DNA of 64,000 bases from Sweltsa coloradensis (lineage: Eukaryota; Arthropoda; Insecta; Plecoptera; Chloroperlidae), in the NCBI GenBank assembly GCA_024449915.1, contig JAMZAV010001448.1, forward strand, positions 124,001 to 188,000, written 5' to 3'. The notes beneath the pieces are model-generated. The model worked only from the letters and a program-made list of their open reading frames with translations. It ran no database searches and was not told the DNA's origin. The first letter of the stretch is position 1, and each line of letters begins with the position of its first letter. The translations under genes were made by a program, and so were the position numbers. Below, one piece after another: positions 36,501 through 44,399 of the stretch.

Positions 36501-37013
36501 TGCAGGGCTTATTGTTGCAAGCTACCAATTGCAGAGAGTTCCAAGTAATTAATAATTGTGTAATCTCTGGGCCTTCAACACTGTCTGTCTCCTGGACAGG
36601 GTACACTTTACTATGTGTAGGTGTACACCCTAGTGCCCTGTTATGACGAATTTTATAAACTCTGCCCTCACTTTCCTAAATTCATTTTCTCGACAGTTAA
36701 TATTATATTTAGAAGCTAGTTCTCTATAGATAATGACCCGACACATTGCTAACGTTCAGTTTGCCTTGCGCCGCAGGAAAGCGATGAGTTCCAAAAGACG
36801 GCAGAAGCGAAGAAGACTGACGCGGTGTTGCCCGACGACATCGAGGAACTAGAACCTGAACAGCTGGAGAGAGTGTCCAAGTCAAAGACTGAACTAGACC
36901 AGCCAGAAGAAGAAGAAGAAGAGGAGGAGGAGGTGGAGGAAGTGGTGGAGCAGGAGACGGCGACGGGAGAGGCGCCATCTTCGCCCAAGAAACGTCGCCC
37001 ACGGAAAGAGTGA
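20513..37013 (+). CDS. CANX: Calnexin, complete gene in nine coding exons plus one alternative exon
   Basis: Calnexin is an ER membrane lectin chaperone that binds monoglucosylated N-glycans and recruits ERp57. Coding exons are 20513-20614, 23559-23721, 24992-25455, 27202-27327, 28190-28323, 31578-31809, 32192-32332, then 32524-32649 or 33034-33159, then 36777-37013. All junctions are GT-AG and phases agree throughout. With one transmembrane exon the protein has 574 residues, close to the usual 590 or so. Visible in order: signal peptide (1-20), lectin domain with the CGGAY and PDKCG cysteines, P-domain with four KPxDW-type and four GxWxxPxIxNP-type repeats, the second lectin part (GLELWS), a transmembrane segment, an acidic tail and a basic RRPRKE end like the mammalian RKPRRE. 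The start is the first ATG after a 5'UTR acceptor at 20491-20492. Identity is secure. Which transmembrane exon is used cannot be read from DNA. Confidence 0.97.
20780..21214 (+). pseudogene. C-terminal fragment of a GIY-YIG-type endonuclease domain (Penelope-like ORF)
   Basis: Open frame reading [81 protein letters not shown]. The order R(L/I)KEH, S-A-V-A-x-H-A, and RExIEI is that of the endonuclease tail in Penelope-like polyproteins. The reverse transcriptase and the GIY-YIG signature itself are missing, so this is a truncated remnant. It ends with a TGA after a Ser/Arg-rich tail. Confidence 0.7.
21374..21422 (+). ncRNA. Hammerhead ribozyme-like motif, type I, plus copy
   Basis: Core CTGAGGA at 21,381 (matches CUGANGA), stem II AGCCC/GGGCT with an 8-nt loop, then GAAAC and GTC with the cleavage site expected after the C at 21,414. 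Flanking TTGTTTT and AAACGCAA can pair as stem I with one mismatch and one bulge. Stem III is only AC/GT with no loop, a form known for Penelope-like elements in which two units are thought to cooperate. One extra U after the core is non-standard. Confidence 0.65.
21472..21526 (+). repeat. (TTA)n microsatellite at the Penelope-like 3' end
   Basis: About 18 units directly after gttaattgtgtta. Both Penelope-like copies end in such a run, so it belongs to the element or its target. Confidence 0.95.
23150..23305 (+). repeat. One-armed copy of the palindromic element
   Basis: Matches the right half of 59,311-59,596: cgtcgagtgagcaaggccct, gtggccgaaacagtttgacg, then tacgagatccttgcagtc and aagctgttgggttcc. 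Lies in calnexin intron 1. Confidence 0.75.
23559..23721 (+). CDS. CANX: Calnexin exon 2: N-terminal lumenal part of the lectin domain
   Basis: Encodes residues 35-88 and the first base of Gly89. It contains the family signature around [20 protein letters not shown] and ends in DEDIAKYDG, which matches the conserved KYDGKW junction of calnexins and calreticulins. Acceptor tattacag, donor G|gtaaat, exit phase 1. Confidence 0.95.
23987..24856 (+). mobile_element. PIF/Harbinger-type element in calnexin intron 2
   Basis: Inverted ends of about 50 bp: AGGGCCATTCACAACCAACT on the left, AGGCTCATTCATAACCAACT on the right (reverse complement), both followed by repeats of CTAACTTAG-type words. Flanked by a TTA target duplication (23,984-23,986 and 24,857-24,859), the usual 3-bp size for this superfamily. 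Contains a MADF remnant but no transposase. Confidence 0.8.
24234..24404 (+). pseudogene. MADF-domain protein remnant of a Harbinger element
   Basis: Open frame of 56 codons: [56 protein letters not shown]. The pattern L-I/N-E-x-(V/M)-x-x-(R/K)-P-x-L-Y, Y-K-(D/N)-x, W-x-x-I-(A/G) is the MADF (Myb/SANT-like) DNA-binding domain. Autonomous Harbinger elements carry such a second protein; here only the first half of the domain remains before a stop. Confidence 0.75.
24992..25455 (+). CDS. CANX: Calnexin exon 3: core of the glucose-binding lectin domain
   Basis: Encodes residues 89-243, the largest exon. It carries the sugar-binding block: Tyr and Lys of GGAYLKL, and Tyr and Met of [13 protein letters not shown]. 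The disulfide pair expected in the family is the Cys of ECGG and the Cys of [13 protein letters not shown] and [14 protein letters not shown] are also conserved. Phase 1 in, phase 0 out (AAG|gtaggt). Confidence 0.97.
26245..26622. mobile_element. hAT-type MITE in calnexin intron 3
   Basis: Ends TAGTACTGGGCTATGACA and (right, inverted) TAGGGCTGGGCAAAAAAATT; interior full of TATCGATAT words. Flanks GCTTATAC and GTTTATAC are an almost exact 8-bp duplication. Confidence 0.65.
27202..27327 (+). CDS. CANX: Calnexin exon 4: lectin strand and first P-domain repeat
   Basis: 42 codons, phase 0/0. It starts [18 protein letters not shown], the conserved strand leading into the P-domain, and holds the first KPxDWDERxKIPDP repeat. 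The acceptor (gtttgtag|CTG) has a weak pyrimidine tract, but frame and homology fix it. Confidence 0.93.
27705..27957. mobile_element. MITE with TATCGATA-rich interior in calnexin intron 4
   Basis: Ends TAGGGTTTTCAACAATAAT and (right, inverted) TAGGGATGTCAAACGATAT, with repeated ATTATCGATA words between. A clear target duplication is not visible. Confidence 0.5.
28190..28323 (+). CDS. CANX: Calnexin exon 5: P-domain type-1 repeats
   Basis: Encodes three further type-1 repeats ([28 protein letters not shown]) of the proline-rich arm that binds ERp57 in known calnexins. Acceptor tctcttcag, donor TG|gtgagt. The split tryptophan codon is completed by the next exon (phase 2). Confidence 0.95.
28438..28842. 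mobile_element. hAT-type MITE in calnexin intron 5
   Basis: Ends TAGGGATGTGCGAGTCCTGA and (right, inverted) TAGAGGTGTGCGAGTACCCG; perfect 8-bp duplication ATTTAAAG (28,430-28,437 and 28,843-28,850). Interior repeats of GACTCGA-type words. Confidence 0.85.
28893..29870. repeat. Dispersed repeat split by hAT copy A
   Basis: Starts ctaggaaaacgctaaagtcc, shared with the family at 50,727-51,060 and 52,330-52,845, then a distinct body (gaccgatttagctgaaaat) and, beyond the hAT insertion, tcagagaaacggtgcgacct. The outer limits are approximate. Confidence 0.5.
29136..29677. mobile_element. hAT-type MITE, copy A, in calnexin intron 5
   Basis: Inverted ends TAGAGGTAGTGAAAAATGGT and the matching right end, with an exact 8-bp target duplication TTTATAAC (29,128-29,135 and 29,678-29,685). 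The interior is rich in GCGAAATTTCG-type words. It has inserted into an older repeat (28,893-29,870). Copy B at 33,193-34,159 shares ends and interior in inverted orientation. Confidence 0.85.
29998..30135 (-). mobile_element. tRNA-derived SINE with palindromic arms
   Basis: Arms attatttactacaattcag...aaaagtcc and the exact inverse (30,031-30,064; 30,098-30,131) flank a loop with a tRNA B-box (ggttcgattcccggttgg on the minus strand). The cgggaaacactc piece also occurs in the SINE at 15,729-15,870 (inverted), so they are one family. Confidence 0.65.
30995..31558 (+). repeat. 61-bp minisatellite beside calnexin exon 6
   Basis: About nine to ten units of gtgtattagggtttgtacct followed by gtgactgatgtgtctcaccg and aggctccacgcccgactgca-g; two units are shortened by deletion of the middle (near 31,218 and 31,517). 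A diverged single unit at 30,576-30,640 looks like the source. Each unit contains CTGCAG|GTGTAT, which reads both as an acceptor and as a donor-like word. The array ends 20 nt before exon 6. Confidence 0.93.
31578..31809 (+). CDS. CANX: Calnexin exon 6: P-domain type-2 repeats
   Basis: Contains four type-2 repeats ([44 protein letters not shown]) and ends NPFRMTPI, the conserved return into the lectin domain. The type-2 cysteine pair lies in the first repeat ([10 protein letters not shown]). A 61-bp minisatellite runs up to about 20 bases before its acceptor, so the tract next to this splice site is largely repeat-derived. Confidence 0.96.
32192..32332 (+). CDS. CANX: Calnexin exon 7: C-terminal lectin strand
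   Basis: 47 codons, phase 0/0. It encodes [10 protein letters not shown], holding the Glu of the sugar site, then [17 protein letters not shown] and a basic stretch (KRRKIDKQS) just before the membrane exon. Donor TCT|gtaagt. Only 191 nt of intron separate it from the first transmembrane exon. Confidence 0.95.
32524..32649 (+). CDS. CANX: Calnexin exon 8a: divergent duplicate transmembrane exon
   Basis: 126 nt, phase 0/0, bounded by tactactag|GAG and GAG|gtaatc. Translates to 42 residues beginning [10 protein letters not shown], with a hydrophobic aromatic-rich segment ([18 protein letters not shown]). It has the same length, phase and start (ES) as exon 8b and aligns with it without gaps at about 13 identical positions, including GR, the N, P and W before the segment, LY-region residues and PVV. 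It lacks the Cys-Cys pair found after the membrane segment in 8b and in mammalian calnexin. The open frame and intact splice sites argue against decay. It may be an alternative, mutually exclusive or additional exon. Confidence 0.75.
32758..33012 (+). repeat. Four-copy minisatellite between calnexin exons 8a and 8b
   Basis: Four diverged copies of a 57-69 bp unit starting tatccaatgtggtattgagt and containing ctaggtaccatactgc and ctgtctgtatgtactatcac. Copies differ mainly by presence or absence of the TAGGCCTAC word. It occupies most of the 384-nt intron between the duplicated exons. Confidence 0.85.
33034..33159 (+). CDS. CANX: Calnexin exon 8b: canonical transmembrane exon
   Basis: 126 nt, phase 0/0, between ttctcgtag|GAG and CAG|gtaagt. 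The segment [19 protein letters not shown] followed by VFCCG closely matches known calnexin anchors (PWLWVVY, LPV and CC are hallmarks). In mammals the two cysteines are palmitoylated. This is the ancestral-looking copy of the duplicated pair, placed 384 nt downstream of 8a with a four-copy minisatellite in the intron between them. Confidence 0.95.
33193..34159. mobile_element. hAT-type MITE, copy B, in the intron after calnexin exon 8b
   Basis: Same inverted ends as copy A (TTGAGGTAATGAAAAATGGT on the left), flanked by nearly matching CCAATAGA and CCAAATAG. It is longer because a second repeat (about 33,765-34,090) has inserted into it. Confidence 0.75.
33765..34090 (+). repeat. Dispersed repeat nested in hAT copy B
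   Basis: Shares ctgtgctggtcagaaccag, ggttcccccacgtcg and gagctcgccattagtttc with the palindromic element at 1,800-2,235. Only one arm plus spacer is present here. Confidence 0.7.
35088..35255 (+). repeat. One-armed foldback copy inside the nested hAT element
   Basis: Matches 39,955-40,130: tgccaagcttttcgaggatg, gggacactgtacgtttatga, gtagatgagcttggc, ggtttggctgtattt. It is the third level of nesting in this spot (piggyBac, hAT, foldback arm). Confidence 0.75.
35270..35410. repeat. AGGCCTAGG-rich tract
   Basis: Almost continuous overlapping AGGCCT, CCTAGG and GCCTAC words. A similar tract lies at 3,540-3,760. The same word is scattered singly across the whole window. Confidence 0.8.
35678..36000 (-). 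pseudogene. piggyBac transposase N-terminal remnant
   Basis: Minus-strand open frame: [34 protein letters not shown], then [11 protein letters not shown]. Ser-Asp-rich acidic N-termini are usual in piggyBac-type transposases. Location inside a TTAA-bounded element supports this. No catalytic domain follows. Confidence 0.5.
36777..37013 (+). CDS. CANX: Calnexin exon 9: cytosolic acidic tail and ER-retrieval end
   Basis: 78 codons and a TGA at 37011. The tail is rich in Glu (a run of about ten Glu in the middle) and ends [10 protein letters not shown]. Mammalian calnexin ends in a comparable basic RKPRRE signal and carries a phosphorylated Ser-Pro just before it, as here (SSP). The intron before it is 3.6 kb and filled with mobile elements. 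Confidence 0.95.
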   Translation, partial: ESDEFQKTAEAKKTDAVLPDDIEELEPEQLERVSKSKTELDQPEEEEEEEEEVEEVVEQETATGEAPSSPKKRRPRKE

Positions 37014-37647
37014 CGCGTTCGGCCATAGAGTATTACCCCGCCCGCGTTGATGCGAAGTTTAGTTGTTGCTGCCTTGCTTGACCTCGGTGGAAGATGCCTT
37101 TGAATAAGAGGGTGATTATTATTATTATGATTATTGAGTAATTGTTAGGTCATGCAGTGTGCCGAGTTTCACGTTTTACTTTTTAGTCACATACGAACAC
37201 CATTGTAAAATTCATCTCATAGTTATATACATACCATTGTGTTTCATTTTTAAAATGTTAATGTTTTTCTAATGTACACAATAATCTAAGTGAATGAGTG
37301 AAACTCCTGAAATATTATCTAGTCAAGTTAAATCTCCAGTTTCTTTCTATGCAAGATAGCATTTCTTTATGTACTAACATTCCATTTCATACTGCAAGTG
37401 TCATTACTCACTTAACTTACATATTGGTTAGTGAACATGTAAAGGCTGCTAGATATTCTAAAGTAAGCTTGTGGTATTGATTATTGTGTAATTTGTATTT
37501 ATTTTGTTTGGCTATTTAAAAAGAAAATCCTTAATATGAATAGATATGAAGTAAAACTAAATTTATAATCTTAACTTTACCACTACCTACACAATACCTG
37601 TTTTTAATTTGCACCCCATTGTATGTATGTTGGATTTTGATAAAGCA

Positions 37648-37653
37648 AATAAA
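37648..37653 (+). terminator. Likely calnexin polyadenylation signal
   Basis: AATAAA about 635 nt downstream of the calnexin stop, at the end of an AT-rich stretch with no open frame. An earlier variant lies near 37,100 (GAATAAGA). This is the first perfect hexamer I noticed after the stop; actual cleavage is not visible. Confidence 0.5.
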
Positions 37654-37903
37654 ATATCTATAGTACCGGTACTGTACATTAGCACTTGATTTGTATTCTC
37701 ACACGCGTGTATTTCCAGTGTACTATCTTGAGCGAGGAGGAGACTGGAACATGGTGGCAGGAGAGAAGATGATAGAGGTGCCTACCCTACCCAACACACG
37801 AGTTGGAGGTGGCAGCAGGATTTGTTTAATGTTTTGTCTACAGCAGTACTACAATCATGTATGGGACAATTCCTCACGCATGGTGATACCGTACGTACTA
37901 GTA

Positions 37904-38704
37904 CAGAAAGACCTCGATTATCCGACGTGGATGGGACCGAGCTATGCTCGGTTAACGAAAAAATTTGATGATCCGGACTTTCTTGTTAAGCTCCTCCCAG
38001 CGCCCTGCTGGGAGGAGCCTAGTATACGAAAGTGATATTTTAAGTGAACATAAAAAAGAAAAGAAATATAAATAGCAATTTATGATACATTTCATGGGAT
38101 GGGACTGGGAGGGAACCTGTCTCCTCGCATGCTGGGTCATCGTCCGTCTCGCCCCCTTTCCCAGAACTAGCGCCACTATCTCAGCGTCTGTCATCTCTTG
38201 ACTGGATGTCGCATCGCAAGTTCCATTCGCCCATTCTCACTTCTCCGTTGTCGAGCGCATTTCAGCCCAGTAGCCGACGGAACACGTTCAGAAATGCTTC
38301 CGTGTTGGGTATTGCATTTTCATCGGCACCGTCATTGTCACCCGATGCAATGTCCATATTTTCTTCATGGAAGACATGATTAGAGGCTGGCAGGCCATAG
38401 GCCATATTTTGTCTCTTTCTCCCTCTCTCTCGTCTGTCGCCTTCGAGCAAGGTCGCGGCGGCGGCAAGCACTCGCAAAGACCAATATGAGCACTGGCTCA
38501 ACTTTCTCTGGCACCCTTCCCTCGATCCCCGCTCCCAACACCCCTTACAACTCATCTTATATCATTGTAGTAAATAGTATACATGACATTCAAATGTAAA
38601 GAACGTAACATTTCGGCCTATTTTTTGTTTTAAGTGTGCCGGGAACCAGCTCGGATAACATGGAGTCTCGGTTAATCGAAGCTCGAATAAACGAGGTCTT
38701 ACTG
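37904..38704. mobile_element. Tigger/pogo-type non-autonomous element between the two genes
   Basis: Ends CAGAAAGACCTCGATTATCC and, inverted on the right, CAGTAAGACCTCGTTTATTC, flanked by TA (37,902-37,903; 38,705-38,706). The CAG-N-(A/G)ACCTCG-TTAT end is that of pogo/Tigger elements of the Tc1/mariner group. No transposase frame remains. Confidence 0.8.
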
Positions 38705-39276
38705 TAATGTGTTTTTGACATGCTTGCAAAGAATACTTTTTCAAACCCTATAGATAGAACTATTCAACATCACTCTTCTTACTGCAATCCTAGAGTGATA
38801 ATTAGAGGTCTGAGCAGACCCAAAAAGGTTTAGTTTTTCCTAAATTTTGTTTAAAAATAAAGGCCTATATCTTTGATGCAGATGCTGACCCCATGCAGAG
38901 CTAGACGTGGCAACAGATTTATGTTAAAATGGGTTAAACATCTTGCTTTTTGCACAATATTTTACAGATTATCTAAGAAATATGACATTAATATTGGAAG
39001 TATTTGTCTTTGGGTCATATCACTGTAACTTTTACTTGAGACAACAAACACTTTTGTCAAAATCTGTAACCGTAACTCAATACACAGCTGCTGACGACAT
39101 ACGCTTGTACCTATCAGAGCAGGTGACAAACAGGCTTTGATTGTTTACAAAAAAAAACATCACCGACTGGGTAAAACAAATAATTTTCTTACGATATAGT
39201 GTAGCGGCTAAAGATCAAATTTTGACATTTTTATGAGTGGTCGGCGTTGGTGAAGGGTTATAGTAGTAGGCTATCT

Positions 39277-40139
39277 ATCCCACACATAACAAAAACTTGT
39301 AAAAATACAGCCAAACCTTACACACTCGGACCTCGTTTACATTACCAGCCTTTAACGCGAGTTGATTTGACGTGGGTTAATCGGTTGCGTTTACACTGCA
39401 TTTTCACTTGCCGTCGTCAGCAATCACAACACCATGGCAACATCTATATTGTATTTATTGATTACTGTATTGAAAGTAATGCATGTATTGATTGGTGTAG
39501 GCTCTACTAATAGTTAATAAATACCTCGTCTTGAATCATCAACCACATCCGTATATATTTGAGGTTATATTAAGTTTGTTTACGTCGTCGACAATCGGCT
39601 GGTAGCAGTGTGGTCGGCCATCTTGAAAGCTTATGCGAGTAACCCGCATTTCAAACGCGAGTAACATGTTTACTAGCGTTGCTGACCTGACTGTGTTTAC
39701 ACTGCAAAAGTAACGAACGTTATAGGCCAACCCGCGTTAAAAGCTGGTAATGTAAAAGAGGTCTCAAAAGAAATTAGATCTAAAAAAAAAGTGCCAAGCT
39801 CATCTACTTTTCCACATTTGCCCATTCTTAATTCATAAACGTACAGTGTCCCGTAACAACATCCTTGAAAAGCTTGGCAAAATAGAATTTGCAACTATTA
39901 ATTTAAACGTAATAGTTCATTTCAATTCTTTTTTTCTAATTAATTTTAACGTAATGGTCATGCAAATTCTATTTTGCCAAGCTTTTCAAGGATGTTGTTA
40001 CGGGACACTGTACGTTTATGAATTAAGAATGCGCAAATGTGGAAAAGTAGATGAGCTTGGCACTTTTTTTAGATCTCATTTCTTTTGAGTGTGTTAAGGT
40101 TTGGCTGTATTTTTACAAGTTTTTGTTATGTGTGGGATC
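39277..40139. mobile_element. Foldback element interrupted by a MITE
   Basis: Arms: left tatcccacacataacaaaaa to 39,327, continuing at 39,765-39,893; right 39,958-40,139. Inner arms of about 125 bp (including aaagtgccaagctcatctac and its inverse) are almost identical, with a 65-bp spacer. The uninterrupted right arm reads ttgagtgtgttaagg where the left arm is split after acactc, so the inserted piece can be delimited. A single arm recurs at 35,088-35,255. Confidence 0.85.
39328..39764. mobile_element. MITE nested in the foldback element
   Basis: Inverted ends GACCTCGTTTACATTACCAG and (right, inverted) GACCTCTTTTACATTACCAG, then TTTAACGCG on both sides. 437 bp, no coding frame. Exact target duplication unclear. 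Confidence 0.75.
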
Positions 40140-40264
40140 TCATAACTTTTTCAAGTTCCATTGTAAAATTATTTGTTAAAATACAATAATTTTATGAAAG
40201 TCGATTTAATTGCTATGGTATTACCAATTAACAATAGAATGAAAAAATATAGTGGTCCTAAGAC

Positions 40265-40480
40265 TTGCTTTTTGTAAACAATGTAGGCGATTATTGTCAC
40301 GTAACTATAGTTACTTGTTGATTGTATGCCTGTACAAGGCTTATTTTAAAACCTTTATTTGGAAGCCTTCCAGCAATTTTTTAAAACTTTTTCTTTCAAA
40401 GGGAATTCCATCACTATTACCTTTATGTCTATGTAAAATATGAACGTTGTAGCCCCACCCGTTTGGTCAGAATCGCTGGG
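40265..40480 (+). repeat. Dispersed repeat, partial copy
   Basis: Shares atatgaacgttgtagcccca and ttggtcagaatcg with the copies at 50.7 and 52.3 kb. Lacks the ctaggaaaacgc end. Confidence 0.6.
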
Positions 40481-42600
40481 CAATTGAAACTGATGAATTA
40501 GATAGAGTAGTAGTAGTAGCCAGTAGTAACTAACATCCTTCAAGTGATTTTGAGCATGTTTCAAGTCATATTTTCACCAAGAAGGAATGCTCGTACCCCA
40601 ACCAAATTTGGCATGTGTTGTCGGGTACCTAAATCCCATCGATTTTGGTAGTTTTCAAATTCACATCACGTTTCATGATGGCTGGGTGACACCTCGAAAT
40701 CACCCCAACTTGCTTGCTGTATAAGGTGCCCGAGTGTGTAGCGCACCGCGGCTTGGCTGCGGCGCCCTAACGGGCACCTAGATGGTGGAAGATTTTTGTT
40801 AACATTTTTTAGAAAGATTTACTAAGAGACGTGATTTGCGAGACTAGACTATAGCCATCCGAGTTGACCGATTTCAGTCAGGTAGTCAATCTTCAATGCA
40901 ATATTAGCTTCAAAATGTAACCCTTATTCATAATTAAAATTTGCCTAAAAACGTGTTTTAGGCCACCTGTCAAGAGCACCTTTAAAAAAATCTCTCCCAT
41001 GGCAAAATAGCCTCCGCCGGCTGGGGCTTCGCCCCAGACCTCAGTTTGACCACCTAACCTCGTAGGCAACTTTAGTGTGACCCCCCCACTAAAAAAATAG
41101 TTCCTACGCCAATGGGTGAATGCATGCAGTTTCCAAGGTGTAACGAATCTTGCACGCTCAAGGTTCTCCAAAACTTCGCTAGGACTAGGAGAATGAGTAA
41201 ACCTTGCAATCTTTACTTGTAGGCCTATTTCGTATTGGCTATGATTTCACAGTTAATGGACCCGTCAAACTAATCTCACCAGAGTGCAGAGCAATCGACG
41301 TTTGGTCACAGCAATGTGTAAGTTCTGCTGGAACCACAATGTAAAGAGTTCTGTGACCAAACCCCGTTCATGAAGAATCTGTGTTGTGTGAACCAGCTTG
41401 GCATTGCCCTATTGTACGCATTTCAAAACCTGTTCTATAATTTTTTAATACAATCCAGTAAATAAAAAATCTATCCTGACCGGGGTTTTGACAGGTCTCC
41501 CACATGTTTTGAGTTTAGTTGGTGGCAGTGGTTAGGGTGGGGCGGTATGAGCCGGTATGCAAAATAACCGACGGTATGCCATACCGGGACTAATTTGTGA
41601 TAGATTTTATGCATATTGTCGAATTATGTTAAATAATATAAAATTAGTAGAATAAAGGCATACGATCCCATCCCAATATTGTCAAACAAACAGACACCTC
41701 TCCAAAGTGATTTAAAAGAGTTTCTGACAATCACACCCTAAAAAAATCCCTGCGGGGCAAAACTGGGGGGCGCAGCCCCCCAGACCCCCCGGCGGTCTTA
41801 CTTCAATACTTTCTTCAACATAAGTGCATACTGTCACTCTTCCGAATCCACTTTAACCGGCGTATCAAGACCATAACGAGCCAAGGGAGGAAAGGGTTTG
41901 ATCCAGCCTTGGGGGGAAGGGAAGGGAATGTTCCAGGGTAGGCCTACTCAACACATGGCTCACTAACATCAACTTTTGTGTTTAATATGGTACAAAAACT
42001 TGGCGGAACCTGTAGGCATACAATTTGCATTTTCGTAATGCCGCCTGCAGCTTCTACCTTACTTCTTTGACGCTTCATTTTTCTGGTTTTTGTATTGTAT
42101 CATGTTACAGAACACTATTTTGAGACCCACAGCGTATCAAATTTCCAAGAGATTTCCGGTTCCGTTTAAAAACAAGAAGAACCGAGACGAGAGCTACATG
42201 AGAACTTTTGCTTGCAATTTTGTCCGAAGACCTGACATTTGCATAGCGAGAAATGTTATACTTTAACTAGAATAGGTAAATTTAACAGTGATTAGGTAAG
42301 TACACATGTAAGATTTAACGTCGAACCATAAATCAATACATACCCAAATGCATTTTTAAAGGCTTGATCCATCAGCTTGATTTAGAGGTTAGGTATTTTG
42401 CCAGGGTCAAGGATATTTTAATATGATTATTTCTGCATCTATGAGAATTCCATAGCCCTACATAGAATAGGGCCTATAACATGTCTCTATTTTAAGATTA
42501 TTATTTTACACGTTCCTAAATCCTATTCGACTAGGGCCTAGGCCTAGCCTAGGCAAATGTTAAATCGAAAAACTTGGATCAAATTCAAGGCTGTCAATAT
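40480..42600. other. Intergenic stretch without a gene
   Basis: Contains ends of unclassified TIR-like elements (ctaaaaaaatagttcctacg near 41,090; cccccagaccccccggcgg near 41,780) and AT-rich filler. No frame with a family match. Confidence 0.5.
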
Positions 42601-42630
42601 AAAAAATTATGCACACTTGTATTCTTCGGA

Positions 42631-42745
42631 ACTCTTTCGGTTGGTATGGACAGTTTTTGATCAGTAGGTACTTAAGATTTAAAATAGCGACGTTAAAGGT
42701 TTTGTAGGTACAATAAAAAAAACTGTCCATACCAACCGAAAGAGT
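42631..42745. mobile_element. Small hairpin MITE
   Basis: Exact inverted arms of 28 bp (actctttcggttggtatgga and onward) around a 60-bp loop. The loop holds aatagcgacgttaaaggttt, which is also one arm of the hairpin at 44,200-44,284. Confidence 0.7.
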
Positions 42746-42789
42746 ACCGTATCTTCATCCTCTGCTATTGACTATTAGTTGGTGGCAGG

Positions 42790-43665
42790 TTTCTTCTTCT
42801 TGTTCCTCCACTACTCTATAACCCTCAGCTTCCACAATCCCTCGCTCTAGTTCTCTTATGCCTATTAACCAATGCACACGTTCTCCTCGTTAGTCGTTAC
42901 CTCAAGGAGCAAGGCCTCTTCTTACTCTCATCTCCAATTCTTTCTCTTCCCTAGTCAGGATAAACCTTTGGCAGTAGCTTCAGTGATTTTTTTAATCCAA
43001 TCAAATTCTTTTCCCCCACTAACCCCTCAGAATGGTCATTCCACTCCACCACCGTTCTGGCCAAGGAGTTCATTACCTACATCTGTGGCCCATGTAGGCC
43101 CTACCTCTCTCATATTTCCATGTATGGTCTCTGGCACTGGCTATATAGTTAGCCCTTCTTAGATGACTACCTACATCTTGCCCCATCCCTCATGAGCTCT
43201 AGTCACCCTGTACATTTTACCCAGTCTGTCCATTCTTCTCCTATCTTCAAACATCTCCCAACCAAGTTCCCCTTTCTTCATACCTGTAACACTGTCATAG
43301 GACCTTATTAACTGCCCTACCCATTACCTAATCAATTCCTCCTTCTAATACACTAATTTATTTTATTGAGTAGGCCTAGGTACCCTTCTTGCTGCTCTTT
43401 TCTGTATTACTGCCTCAATTTCACTAATTTCTCCTTTCCTGTACGGATCCCATATTGCCCCTGCGTATTCTACAACCGGTCTCACTCGGGTTTTGTACGC
43501 ATGGCCCTTTAACTCCTTACTCGCCCCTTTTAGTGTTTGCATTTAACAAAATTCAGACACCTAAACCCTTTCCTGGATACTTCCTTAATATGGTCCTCCC
43601 AATTAAGCTTGCTCTGTAGCCACACTCCCAAGTATTTTATTTTCTCTACCTTTTCCAGAAGTTAG
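42790..43665 (-). pseudogene. LINE reverse transcriptase C-terminal remnant
   Basis: On the minus strand one frame reads YLGVWLQSKLNWEDHIKEVS (43,560-43,650) and another GHAYKTRVRPVVEYAGAIWD then PYRKGEISEIEAVIQKRAA (43,395-43,512). RPVxEYAxxxWDP and QKRAAR are signatures of Jockey/CR1-like non-LTR reverse transcriptases. Frameshifts separate the pieces. The lower part (42,790-43,340) matches the LINE at 4.2-4.8 kb. Confidence 0.75.
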
Positions 43666-44199
43666 AACCCCATTAAGCCTTATAAGTATCCTACACCCAG
43701 GCCCTGAACCACCCTCTTCCTATAAATCCTTGTCAGCACATAGGGCTAGGCATATTCCGTAGGTATAATCTTAATTGACGGGAATGTTATTTTACATTAA
43801 ATTTATGATTTTCCTTTTTCTAATTGAATATTATTATGTGTTTACTTGGTTTTTGGCGCGGAAAGTAGTTTTCTGGACTTATTTAATCACTTTTAGTTTG
43901 ATTGAATAACACCGCAATCCCTACCCCCGAGCCCTACACAACACTCGCACATTCACTGTCACTTCATGGTACGCTATGTTATGTTGTTTGTTACATTAAA
44001 TTTATTATCGTTTTTGTAAATGAATATAATAATGTATTTATTTGGCGCGGAAAGTACCTTTTGGATTTATTTGATCACTTTTATTTTTGCTTGAATTGCT
44101 CACAGATTGTACTCAAACACTCGCACATTTCACTAGTCACTTGTCGGTCAGCCATGTATTTGAGGCCTACCATCCCTTTTCGAAAAAATACTCCACCTA

Positions 44200-44284
44200 C
44201 AAAACCTTTAACGTCGTTATTTAAAAAAAAAGGATTTTTATTACAATAGGATTTTCGTTTAAAATAGCGACGTTAAAGGTTTTG
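44200..44284. mobile_element. Small hairpin MITE with AACGTCG arms
   Basis: Arms caaaacctttaacgtcgtta and the inverse aatagcgacgttaaaggttttg around about 40 bp. Related to the loop of 42,631-42,745. Confidence 0.6.
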
Positions 44285-44399
44285 ATTTTTTTTTTGTTAC
44301 TATAACAGTAATAACGTGATGATTCTATTTTGGATTTTTTTATTATGTTCTTGTAAGGTTTAAACTCGCAGTGAGTAAACATCTCAGCACGGTAGGAAA

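Noticed and set aside
38262..38555. Transposase frame inside the Tigger-type element
   Set aside because: No DDE or helix-turn-helix motif; Arg/Gly/Ser-rich peptide typical of chance frames.
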